This document shows positions 40,201-47,402 of a DNA stretch of 64,000 nt, in pieces (within the stretch, counting starts at the first letter, position 1; the number at the start of each line of letters is the position of its first letter). Position numbers and translations under genes: made by a program. The notes under the pieces were generated by a model that made no database searches, was not told the origin of the DNA, and saw nothing but the letters and a program-made list of their open reading frames with translations. This DNA is from Rostratula benghalensis (lineage: Eukaryota; Chordata; Aves; Charadriiformes; Rostratulidae). Where the stretch lies: NCBI GenBank assembly GCA_013399305.1, contig VXAI01000065.1, positions 2,990,114-3,054,113 of the forward strand, in the 5' to 3' direction.

Positions 40201-43200
40201 CCTGCAGTACTGTGTTCATTCAGCCATGGGGCCCCCCAGCTTAAGAAAGATGTGGGCCTGTTGGAGTGGTGCCAGAGGAGTGCCCCAAAGATAATCAGAG
40301 GGCTAGAGCACCTCTCCTCTCCTATGAAGACAGGCTGAGAGGGTTGAGAATGTTCAGCCTGGAGAAGAGAAGGCTCGAGGGAGACATTATAGCAGCCTTC
40401 TAGTACCTAAAGAGAACCTACAGTAAAGATGAGGCAGGACTCTATCAGGGAGTGGAGCGATAGGACGAGGGGTAATGCTTTCAAACTGAAAGAAGGGAGA
40501 TCTAGGTTAGATACTAGGAAGAAATTCTTTACTGTGAGGGTGACAAGATACAGAACAAGTTACCCAGGGAAGCTGTGGATGCCCCATCCCTGGAAGTGTT
40601 CAAGGCCAGGTTGTACGAGGCTTTGAGCAAACTGGTCCAGTAGGAGGTGTCCCTGCTCATGGCAGAGGGGTTGGAACTCTATGATCTTGATCTGTAAGGT
40701 CCTTGCTGACTCTAACCATTCTATAATTGTATGGCTCTGTTTACTTTATTTTGATGACTTCATTAATTTATGTTTTTAACACAGTTATGTTTTAGTTTAT
40801 GAAGAGGAAAAGCAGTCTCTGTGGACTGACTTATTTTAGATGGTGAGAAAATCCTTGTTACCAGGATCAAAACATGTTCTTCCATATGCAGAAATATATG
40901 TGGCAGTCTGCATAAGCTGCTCTAATTCTGTCGTTATCTCTTCCCTGGATTTTACCCTTGAATCTGAAAATGTAGCCTTTCCTAGATATTCTATTTTCCT
41001 CAATTAGAATAATATGTTGAGATGAATGATGCATAATAGTTTCATTTTGAGAGTCAGAAAAACTGGAGTTGTGCGCCTTTGTGAAAAAGTATTCCAAATA
41101 ATAAGTGAACTTAGTCTGCAAATGAAGTCAATACATTCCCACGCAGTCTTCTCACAAAATGACAAGAGCTGGCATAAACCAACTGAATAGTTAAGGCTTG
41201 CCAGGGGTAGAAGCAAAAGTCATGCTAAAAATGAGAGCAGAGGTGTTTGTACAGCCCTTTTGAAAGCACTGCTAATGAAAAAACATGTTTTTCTCCATCA
41301 GAAGCTCTTTGTTATTATTAAAGTGAAACCAGACAAAAATGCTAGGTTCCTAGAGGGAAAGAAAAATTATAAACCTCTTGGTACCTCAAACCACTTCAGG
41401 TGTTTTTTGGTAATTTAAACTAATGTAATAAACAACAAATTACTCCAAATTTCAAAACTTGTTTAGGCTGTGTAATTGGTGGATGAAACTTTAGCCATAG
41501 AAACAAAGAGATTCAGTGCATCTCATCTGTTAACAAGAAACTAACTCTTGACATTTCACTTGATGTTTTGGCAGAATAAAAGAGGCATCCTCTCAGCCCA
41601 GGCGAGAATACCAGCCCAAGCCCCGTATGAGTCTGGATTTCACAACTGGTGACAATACCCAGCACAATGGAGGAATATCCCATGCGACCACACCCAAACC
41701 ATCAGGTAATAGCAGAGAAGAAAATGTGAGAAGAAAAGCCACAAAAGTTTTGCTACATGCAGAATTTCCTACATGCTACATGCTTTCTGGTAGAGAGTAG
41801 TTAGAGAGTAGTTCTTCCACAGTGAGGGAAAATGAGACTAGGGAGAGTATAAGAGAGAGCTTTATGAACTGTTGGTTCTTTGTAAAGTGTTCACATTCAC
41901 AGGCAGGAGAACAGGGATGGATCATCCACTGCTTCAAATGTGTCTTTGAGTCAAAAATTCCCTTAGTCCTAGAAGCTTAAAGAGATGCTGCTGTACTAAA
42001 TTCACCTTGAAGTATAGATCTTTACAAAAAAAAACATTTAGAAAACAAAAGGAGAACTGGAAGTTTTCTATGAAAATGCAGAACCTTGAACCCCTCCAAA
42101 ACCTCCATAACCTTCTCCTGCTTTTTAAAACCAGGTATTGCAACACAAAGAGCCTGAAAGTGAAAATCTCTAAAAAGAAAAACAAAGCCATCTTACTTAG
42201 TTTCGTAATCCAATTGGGAGCGGCACAGGCAAGATTAAGCATTTATATGACTGTGCGTGATTATTATATTGTTTATTTCATATCAGCATATACTAAGAAA
42301 GCCTTTAATATTTGTTTCTCACAGTAATAGTCTGGTATCCCATGTTATGGCAAGGGTTGGCCTCTGTCCAGACCTGATCTCAGTTATTCCAGTTTACCTC
42401 AGTGACAATTGTAGCACACTCCACCTTGCAAGACTGGATTTTTTTCACTAGATCTTTTATCAGGATTTCTTTCCATCTCATCACATCCTGATGTGAATGT
42501 TAATGTTCTCCCCAATTCAGGCAACCACAGTATCTCCATTTGGCACCTGCAACTGGAAATTGTCTTGCATAATCTTGCAAACTCCTAGTAATCTCCTCAC
42601 AATGCTGGCAAGGAGCAGGATACAATGGAGATTCATTGTGCATGAGGGTGGCTTGAGTATTGCATGCTAAAGCACTTGTCATGCCACCAGTAATCCTTTT
42701 CTTTACATTGTTTTTGTAGTGTCATGAATACTTGTCTTATGCTAAGGCAGTGCAGGATGATGTTCCCGTGTCTCTTCAGCATTTGCGTTTTCCTCTTCAC
42801 AGAGCAGTATTTAGCATTTTCTTCAATAGGTGTTCTTTCTTTTGTATTGTTTATTGCTTTCAGAGAAGCATCTTACTTTTGAAAATTCATTAGTGCATAT
42901 TTAGATTGGTCCATTCAAAGCTCTGATCTTCTACGGTCATTAGAGTTTATTTTCTAAGTCTTCAAAATTTCAGCTAGTAGCAATGAGCATACCAAACATC
43001 CATTGTAAGACTGTGCCAGCAAAACAGTCTTCATAACAAATAAAGCAAAATACACTGCGAGTGATGTCTAAAGAAGTTAAAGAAGGTTTTACTACAGAAT
43101 TTAATAAATTGAATCTGTTATTTTAACAACTTGTGCTATTGACATCTATAGAAATGGAATATTGTTGTGCTAAAATAACTCAAGCATGAGCATTCCAGCT

Positions 43201-44430
43201 GTAGTGAGTGGCTGAAATGCATATGCAAAAAGATTGAATCTGAAATGTATTCATCCTGAAGCCAGTGTACATGAAAAAGCTGAAATTTGTATACTTAGAA
43301 GCGCCATTATGGTGGAGTCGCATGTGTCCATTCATTATGACCATTAGAAGTGCATGAACCTTTACTGTGGAAAGTCAGGTAGGGATCTAAAACTCCTTAT
43401 AATTCAGTGCTGCTAAATCCTAAGTATTTTGACCAGTAATGATCTTGCTTTTGATAGGCTGGAAGCTATAGAGACTTTGGGCCAGGGGACAAGACGGGGA
43501 ATGTGGAGGGTGGATTAGTAGTTATTAATTTTGTATAATGTATGAAAATATAATCTAACTAATGACATTTTAATGTCCATTAGCCATCATAAAGGTTTTA
43601 TGGTCAGAGGTTCATGAACTAGCATATTAAAAAGCTTTCCGTTTCAAACTTGTTCTGAATATATCCGAGTGGCTCTACAATTCTTTTGTGCGAATGGGGA
43701 GAAGAGGTCTTTGGAAACCTCATGCTAATATTCAGAGGACTAGGAGCATGTATTGGGGTTTACAGTACAGCTATACCAATGATGTTTCCAAACAAAGGAC
43801 AAAGACACAATTATATCTTCACTGTTGCTTTTAGCCTTACACTACTTGAAGTAAACAGACAAAGCATCTCTGTGTCAGTAAAGCTGGAAATAGATTAGGG
43901 CTTTTCCTTTTTTTTTTGTGTGTGTTTTGTAAGCAGATAAAAATAGCTTCCCAATGGATTGTAGCCATGCTTTTAGGTGGGTTCTTGACTGTAGCTTGGT
44001 TCTTTTAGACATTTACTAGCAGTTACATATGAAAACTGAAGGCTGCCAAAAGCTGATAGCTGTCTTCCAGTGAAGCTTAGCTGTCCAAATTTAGTTGTTA
44101 TCAAAGAACTGTCATCAACATATGACTGACACCAGAAATGGCAAAATCTGTAGTGGGTACAATGGTAAAAGGGCTACTGTAAATCTTGAGATTTTAAAGC
44201 CCATTGTTTCTTTGTGTTTCTTCTCCATAGGTGTTCACATGGATCAGCCATGCTGCCGAGCCCTGTATGACTTTGAACCAGAAAATGAAGGAGAGCTGGG
44301 ATTTAAAGAGGGTGATGTCATTACCCTCACTAACCAGATTGATGAAAACTGGTATGAGGGTATGCTTCATGGCCAGTCAGGTTTCTTTCCCATCAATTAT
44401 GTGGATATTCTCGTTCCTTTGCCCAATTAG
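25181..44430 (+). CDS. SH3GL2: SH3GL2, endophilin-A1 (exons 2-9; exon 1 outside window)
   Basis: Endophilin-A1 is a cytosolic N-BAR/SH3 protein that senses and bends membrane at endocytic necks. Its SH3 domain recruits dynamin and synaptojanin during synaptic vesicle recycling. Joining the eight exons seen here gives 1,014 bases, 337 residues plus stop. With the 15 residues normally encoded by exon 1 this makes 352, the length of mammalian endophilin-A1. The BAR domain runs from exon 2 into exons 7-8, a variable linker lies in exon 8, and a complete SH3 domain fills exon 9. Paralogue choice: the exon 4 stretch [20 protein letters not shown] and the FGRELG motif match A1, not A2 (SH3GL1) or A3 (SH3GL3), which differ there. 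All internal splice sites are GT-AG and no frame is broken, so the gene looks functional. The promoter and start codon are not in the window. In chicken this gene lies on the Z chromosome (recalled knowledge), so the window may be Z-linked. Confidence 0.97.
25250..27461 (+). other. SH3GL2: SH3GL2 intron 2
   Basis: The intron is 2,212 bases, GT-AG, with donor gtaagt. Includes a somewhat GC-richer stretch at about 26,210-26,560 with overlapping open frames on both strands. None of their products shows a domain that I recognise. Confidence 0.85.
27462..27534 (+). CDS. SH3GL2: SH3GL2 exon 3 (BAR helix 1)
   Basis: The exon is 73 bases, entering in phase 0 and leaving after the first base of a split codon. 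It encodes [20 protein letters not shown] followed by QPNP, residues 39-62. The acceptor is ctttag after a pyrimidine tract and the donor is gtaatg. The IEYLQPNP motif is typical of all endophilins and leads into the amphipathic insert of the first helix. Two conservative changes from the mammalian protein are visible (R for K and A for T). Confidence 0.96.
29849..29968 (+). repeat. Polypurine (GGAAAA/GGAGAA)n tract
   Basis: About 120 bases are almost purely A and G on the sense strand, built from gggaaaa, ggagaa and ggaaaa units with only a few interrupting T. Such tracts can adopt triplex structures and are prone to length change. A much shorter similar run is at about 18,803-18,822. Confidence 0.9.
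31745..31796 (+). mobile_element. Minute CR1 remnant with internal deletion
   Basis: The piece tcctggcttgcatcagaagt, then agtgtgagcag, matches the C-terminal part of CR1 ORF2 (compare 4,985-5,015 in this window). It is joined directly to attctatgattctata, the CR1 3' terminal repeat. Around several hundred bases that normally separate the two are missing. Confidence 0.65.
32398..32541 (+). CDS. SH3GL2: SH3GL2 exon 4 (endophilin-specific insert and BAR helix)
   Basis: The exon is 144 bases and uses split codons at both ends (enters needing two bases, leaves with one). It encodes [18 protein letters not shown], then [13 protein letters not shown] and [12 protein letters not shown], residues 63-110. 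The first half contains the hydrophobic insert that lies at the concave membrane-binding face of the BAR dimer. This exon discriminates best between paralogues and supports A1. The acceptor is cttcag and the donor gtaact. Confidence 0.97.
32542..34377 (+). other. SH3GL2: SH3GL2 intron 4
   Basis: The intron is 1,836 bases, GT-AG. AT-rich, with no repeat or exon that I can recognise. Confidence 0.85.
34378..34511 (+). CDS. SH3GL2: SH3GL2 exon 5 (BAR helix 2)
   Basis: The exon is 134 bases. It completes the split glycine codon and ends in phase 0 at a CAG glutamine codon. It encodes [20 protein letters not shown], then a conserved run through [15 protein letters not shown] to REIQ, residues 111-155. 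The acceptor is tttcag and the donor gtattg. The FIDPLQNL motif is shared by the endophilin family; [12 protein letters not shown] shows small substitutions from the mammalian A1 sequence. Confidence 0.97.
34512..35248 (+). other. SH3GL2: SH3GL2 intron 5
   Basis: The intron is 737 bases, GT-AG, the shortest intron in the window. No internal feature is recognised apart from a run of nine T at about 35,028. Confidence 0.85.
35249..35407 (+). CDS. SH3GL2: SH3GL2 exon 6 (BAR helices 2-3)
   Basis: The exon is 159 bases, exactly 53 codons, phase 0 at both ends, encoding residues 156-208. It begins [20 protein letters not shown] and ends [10 protein letters not shown]. The basic KKKRQGK cluster near the tip of the BAR crescent is a known membrane-contact region of the family. 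The acceptor is ttttag after a run of T. The donor gtgaga is a weaker but usable consensus. Confidence 0.97.
35408..36869 (+). other. SH3GL2: SH3GL2 intron 6
   Basis: The intron is 1,462 bases, GT-AG, with donor gtgaga. No repeat that I recognise. Confidence 0.85.
36870..36973 (+). CDS. SH3GL2: SH3GL2 exon 7 (BAR helix 3)
   Basis: The exon is 104 bases, entering in phase 0 and leaving after two bases of an arginine codon. It encodes [20 protein letters not shown], then [14 protein letters not shown], residues 209-242. The acceptor is cctcag and the donor gtaatg. The last third (QRVTSKLED) differs more from mammalian A1 than the other BAR exons do, but the heptad-like hydrophobic spacing is preserved. 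Confidence 0.96.
37897..38965 (-). mobile_element. CR1 LINE, 5'-truncated, minus strand, in intron 7
   Basis: The 3' tail (agaatcatagaatcgtcc) is at the low-coordinate end. Minus-strand frames at 38,090-38,551 and 38,541-38,957 give long CR1 ORF2 pieces: [18 protein letters not shown], the FADDTKL catalytic motif of the reverse transcriptase, then [14 protein letters not shown]. The open frames are long but a frame shift separates them, so the copy is relatively young but inactive. The 5' truncation lies in the reverse transcriptase region near 38,965. Confidence 0.94.
39938..40738 (+). mobile_element. CR1 LINE, 5'-truncated, plus strand, in intron 7
   Basis: It starts with aagttcaacaaggctgagtg and runs through the CR1 C-terminal region to the 3' end, with ggttggaactctatgatctt and a tail of ctaaccattctataat ending near 40,738. 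Several frameshifts are present. It lies in opposite orientation to the CR1 about 970 bases upstream and covers the same 3' part of the element. Confidence 0.93.
41575..41705 (+). CDS. SH3GL2: SH3GL2 exon 8 (end of BAR domain and linker)
   Basis: The exon is 131 bases. It supplies the third base of the split arginine codon and leaves with one base of the next glycine codon. It encodes [20 protein letters not shown] followed by a polar linker ending HATTPKPS, residues 243-286. The [10 protein letters not shown] motif marks the end of the BAR domain. The rest is the low-complexity linker to the SH3 domain and is the most divergent part relative to mammals. The acceptor is ggcag and the donor gtaata. 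Confidence 0.95.
41706..44230 (+). other. SH3GL2: SH3GL2 intron 8
   Basis: The intron is 2,525 bases, GT-AG. It contains a short 11-base tandem duplication (tagagagtagt, 41,791-41,813) just after exon 8. The open frames at 42,007-42,327 and 44,095 upstream of exon 9 are chance or exon read-through. Confidence 0.85.
44231..44430 (+). CDS. SH3GL2: SH3GL2 exon 9 (SH3 domain and stop)
   Basis: The exon carries 200 coding bases to a TAG stop at 44,428-44,430 and encodes residues 287-352. It holds a complete SH3 domain: the ALYDF motif, the acidic RT loop [12 protein letters not shown], the ENWYEG tryptophan motif and the FFPINYV 3-10 helix region that forms the proline-rich ligand pocket. It ends DILVPLPN, where mammalian A1 ends slightly differently. 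The acceptor is ccatag. All conserved ligand-binding aromatic residues are present. Confidence 0.98.
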
Positions 44431-45357
44431 GATGGCTGATCCACCACCTCTGGCCCAGATAGTTGTGTCAGTACCACTGCTTCAAAATGCTGCTTCTTAC
44501 ACCTTACAAGTGCAAACTGCAGTGGTTAGAGTCATCGCTTCCCACTGAGCATCTTTGGTTTATGTGTTGTCATACTATGTGGTGGTGATGCGTGATATCT
44601 TCTGAGCCAGCATAGTGTGGGTTAGTTTATTGGCCATGCTGGCCTGGTAGTAACCAGAGCCATTACTGAGATGAAGCAGGGAAGGCGATGGCAAGCAAAG
44701 CAGGTATCTCAAAGTGAAGTATCAGAAAGTGAAGGTGGTATTGGGAAGATAATGCCTATCACCACTGTATTACTTTTCAGTCTTAGTTCTCTGTAAAAAG
44801 AGGGAGAAGTTCTTACCATTCCATCTTTTTATTCCTAGTGATACAATTCACACAGGTGTAACATTGACTAACTAGAATTGTATCTTCCAACCAAACTGGC
44901 TTGCTGTTCTCACAGAGACAGTGTAAATGTAGACCCTATGGTTTCTCAGAAAGTGAACCACTGTACTGTGTGTCCTGCTGCTCTCTGCTCATTTTTATAT
45001 TCTTAGTTATTGTTAAAAGGCCTACTTTGATCCAGAATTAAACTGTAAACCATAAAATGGGGATTCCTATAGTTAAACCTGGACCACAAACCGCCTGAAT
45101 TTGCCCTTCAGGATCCTTCAGCATGCTCACCAAAATGCCAGTAAGAGGGCAAGATGGGGAATAAAACTGGCATTTATTAACTGTTTATTGTCAAGTCTTG
45201 GCACAAAATTATGCTGCTTAAGCACCAGATATCCTTCATAAACTCATTCACTGAGGAATACAATAACCAACCAAACATGACCCATACTTCATTCATTTCT
45301 GTCTACCATGTGTTCTTTGAACATCATTTATGCATATTCTGCCCTCAATGAGGACTA

Positions 45358-45363
45358 AATAAA
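45358..45363 (+). promoter_or_regulatory. Candidate poly(A) signal, proximal
   Basis: This is an exact AATAAA about 930 bases after the SH3GL2 stop codon, followed by a T/G-rich stretch within about 20 bases (cttgttatctttttgtgttg), as expected of a downstream element. It is the best-supported of the three candidates. Confidence 0.55.
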
Positions 45364-45692
45364 ACTTGTTATCTTTTTGTGTTGAGCAATTAAAGACATG
45401 TGGCCGTATATGCAAAAGCATTCCCCATATGTTTAGTTGGTTCTCTTGTGTTCCTCCTCCTTCCTGCACTTTGTGTGTACAGTGCTGTGCCTAGCTTCTT
45501 GGCATTCTTTTGGTAACAGTTGCAGAAGTTCTGTTAGTTTAGTTACCCAGAGTTTTATTTATCTAAATTGTACAGACTGTTTCAGAGATTTAATGTGCTG
45601 CTTCGAATGTGCCACTTCAGTACAGAATGATGTGAAGACAATTCCCTACTGCTTAATGTATAAGCTATATCATGGAAAGTATTGATATTTCA

Positions 45693-45698
45693 AATAAA
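45693..45698 (+). promoter_or_regulatory. Candidate poly(A) signal, distal
   Basis: This is an exact AATAAA about 1.26 kb after the stop codon. A weak T/G-rich stretch follows (ataatgttgtggattattac). It could be an alternative end of the SH3GL2 transcript. Confidence 0.4.
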
Positions 45699-45715
45699 TG
45701 CTGAGAGAATAACTA

Positions 45716-46102
45716 GAATAATGTTGTGGATTATTACTGTGTTGCTTTCAAATCTATTGTCCTAACGTCATCTAACAAGCATTTTATTTCAGAAAGCATA
45801 TTCCTCATTTCCTGCAAATGTGAAAAATATATTTTATGTCATCATCATATTGCTATGGTAGGAACTCACATGTGTAATGGCCCTCATAAACAGAATAAAC
45901 TGAACACTGAGCACATTAAATTAGTGTCATGATGACCAGCGTGCAATCTTATGGATACAGGTAGTTTCTCATTAAAGAAGGGTGGTATTCTCAAACCCCT
46001 TTAAAGACATAAAGTGTAAAGATGTGGTAACTTACAATTCATTTTTAATTTGATATGGGACATCATTATATTTACTTTCATGTTCTTTGTTATACACATT
46101 GT
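45716..46102. other. Short downstream spacer
   Basis: AT-rich sequence between the distal candidate poly(A) site and the LTR-like repeat. It contains a further AATAAA at 45,894. No gene. Confidence 0.5.
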
Positions 46103-46413
46103 TGTGGGTTAGCCTTGGCAAAGAGCCAACTCACAAAGAGCTCACTCACTGTTCCTCCTCAGTGGGAGGATAAGAAAGTTCATGGGTTGAGATAAAGGCA
46201 GGGATATTTCTTACTGGTCACTGTCACTAGCAAAACAGATTTGACTTGGAGATAACTAATTTATTACCAATTACACCAGACTTACGCAGTGAGAAACAAA
46301 AAAGATAAACTTTAAAATAACATGTTTCCTGCCCCAATTCCCAAGCTTAAATTCACCCTGTCATTCCTGACTCCTCCCCACTGGAAGGGCCAGGGTGTGT
46401 GGAATGGTAGGTT

Positions 46414-46702
46414 GGTCTAAATAGCCCCGTCTCAGGGAAGGCTGTCTTTATGGAGTTTGGGCTGCCCAGCCAGCAAATGTCTCCTTCTCCCATGTCCCAC
46501 GGACACTATTCCATGCACTGTTTACACTCCGCGGGCCACTCTCAGCCTGACAGCTCGTACAGCACAGCTTCGTCCTTCTCCCAATCGCTGGGCTACCCCT
46601 ATGTGAACTTGGCCAGCAGCCACTCGACCAACCCCTACATCAGTGCAGTGCAGTCCTACCCCAACAGCCCCAGCCTGACTCAGACCCGGTTAGAGGGGAC
46701 AG
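46414..46702 (+). pseudogene. DLX1 exon 1 fragment (homeobox gene piece)
   Basis: This stretch encodes the N-terminal part of the distal-less homeobox protein DLX1. The frame begins at about 46,417 with LNSPVSGKAVFMEFG, continues QQMSPSPMSHGHYSMHCLHS, then SSYSTASSFSQSLGYPYVN and VQSYPNSPSLTQTRLEG, and stops being DLX1-like exactly at a GT splice donor (gtaggt at 46,703). This matches the end of DLX1 exon 1 (RLEDPG in the gene). The true start codon region (about the first ten residues) is missing and an in-frame TAG precedes the segment at 46,408. The homeodomain exons are absent. Around fifteen amino-acid changes relative to the very conserved DLX1, several at former CpG sites, suggest relaxed selection. 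Its function, if any, is unknown. Confidence 0.85.
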
Positions 46703-46780
46703 GTAGGTGCACTTGGCTTTGGGGAGGTGAAAGGGAGGGGAGGGGGGAAGGGAAAGCAAGGAGGGAGGAAGGGTAGACTC
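46703..46780 (+). other. Putative DLX1 intron 1 start with G/A-rich run
   Basis: Immediately after the DLX1-like coding part comes gtaggtgcac and then a purine-rich run (gaaagggaggggagggggga and similar). It ends before the LTR-like repeat resumes at about 46,781. The position suggests it is the first part of the DLX1 intron carried along with the exon. The match to intron sequence cannot be verified here. Confidence 0.5.
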
Positions 46781-47254
46781 ATGCATAGCAGCTACTCTCT
46801 GCTGCTCCTTCCTCCTCACAGTTTTCCCCCTGTTCCAGCAGTGGGTCCCTGCACAGGCCACAGTGTGAATATCTGCTGGTATATCGTGAACCATCTTCTT
46901 CTCATCCTTTGCCCTTGATGTTGCCTCTCCTGTTTCTCGCTCTTCTGGTTTTCCCCTCCTCCTCTCTCTGCCCAGTGTGTTTTGCTCTTTCTTAAGTATG
47001 TTTTCTCTGAGGCGCCACCATCTTGCTTGAGGAGCGCAGCCAGGTCCTGCTGTGGGTCCGTTGGAGCTGCCTGGAACCAGACATGTTAGGCACGAGGCAG
47101 CTCCAGCCTCTCAGAGAGGCTGCCTTGCAGCCTCCCACTACCAGTGCCTAGTCATATAACCATCTAGGCCTATCCAAGGGATGCCCCTACATCTGTCAAC
47201 AGAGACTGACAGAGTGGAACAAGACTGAATCTGACAGAAATGGAGCCTCATTCA

Positions 47255-47402
47255 AGGCTCAGTTCAAGGTCAGGTTCAAGGGGGCTCTGACCAACCTGAT
47301 CTAGTTGAAGACATCCCTGGTCACTGCAGGGTGGTTGGACTAGCTGATATTTAAAGATGCCTTCCAATCCAAACTATCAGACAAACTAATATTATATGTG
47401 TA
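47255..47402 (+). mobile_element. CR1 LINE 3' end fragment
   Basis: About 150 bases of CR1 3' terminal sequence: ttcaaggtcaggttcaaggg, ctgatctagttgaagacatc, gggtggttggactagctgat and the closing ccttccaatccaaactatca. It is strongly 5'-truncated, lies on the + strand and sits about 100 bases after the LTR-like repeat. Confidence 0.8.

Larger units (their letters stand above)
36974..41574 (+). other. SH3GL2: SH3GL2 intron 7
   Basis: The intron is 4,601 bases, GT-AG. It is enlarged by two CR1 copies in opposite orientation (37,897-38,965 and 39,938-40,738), which make up around two fifths of it. Confidence 0.85.
44431..45715 (+). other. SH3GL2: Probable SH3GL2 3' untranslated region
   Basis: Sequence following the TAG stop has no long convincing reading frame and no repeat that I recognise. 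Two canonical AATAAA hexamers (45,358 and 45,693) could end the transcript here, with a third at 45,894. The end is not determined by the sequence alone; longer 3' ends would run into the LTR-like repeat beginning near 46,103. Confidence 0.6.
46103..47150. mobile_element. Avian LTR-like repeat carrying a DLX1-derived insert
   Basis: Two blocks read as one dispersed avian repeat interrupted by foreign sequence. The left block (46,103 to about 46,410) starts TGTGGGTTAG and contains gttgagataaaggcaggga, gacttggagataactaattt and ctcctccccactggaag. The right block (about 46,781-47,150) contains tgctgctccttcctcctca, a ccagcagtgggtccctgca motif, cttaagtatgttttctctga and gaggcgccaccatcttgctt. From memory these are successive parts of an LTR-type endogenous retroviral element common in passerines. 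I see no viral gene here. Exact ends and a target-site duplication are not clear. The family assignment rests on recollection and needs a repeat-library match. Confidence 0.6.

Noticed and set aside
46450..46776. A complete new homeobox gene downstream of SH3GL2
   Set aside because: Only the DLX1 exon 1 part is present. There is no homeodomain sequence in the next 17 kb, the start region is missing, and a stop codon lies three codons upstream of the similarity.
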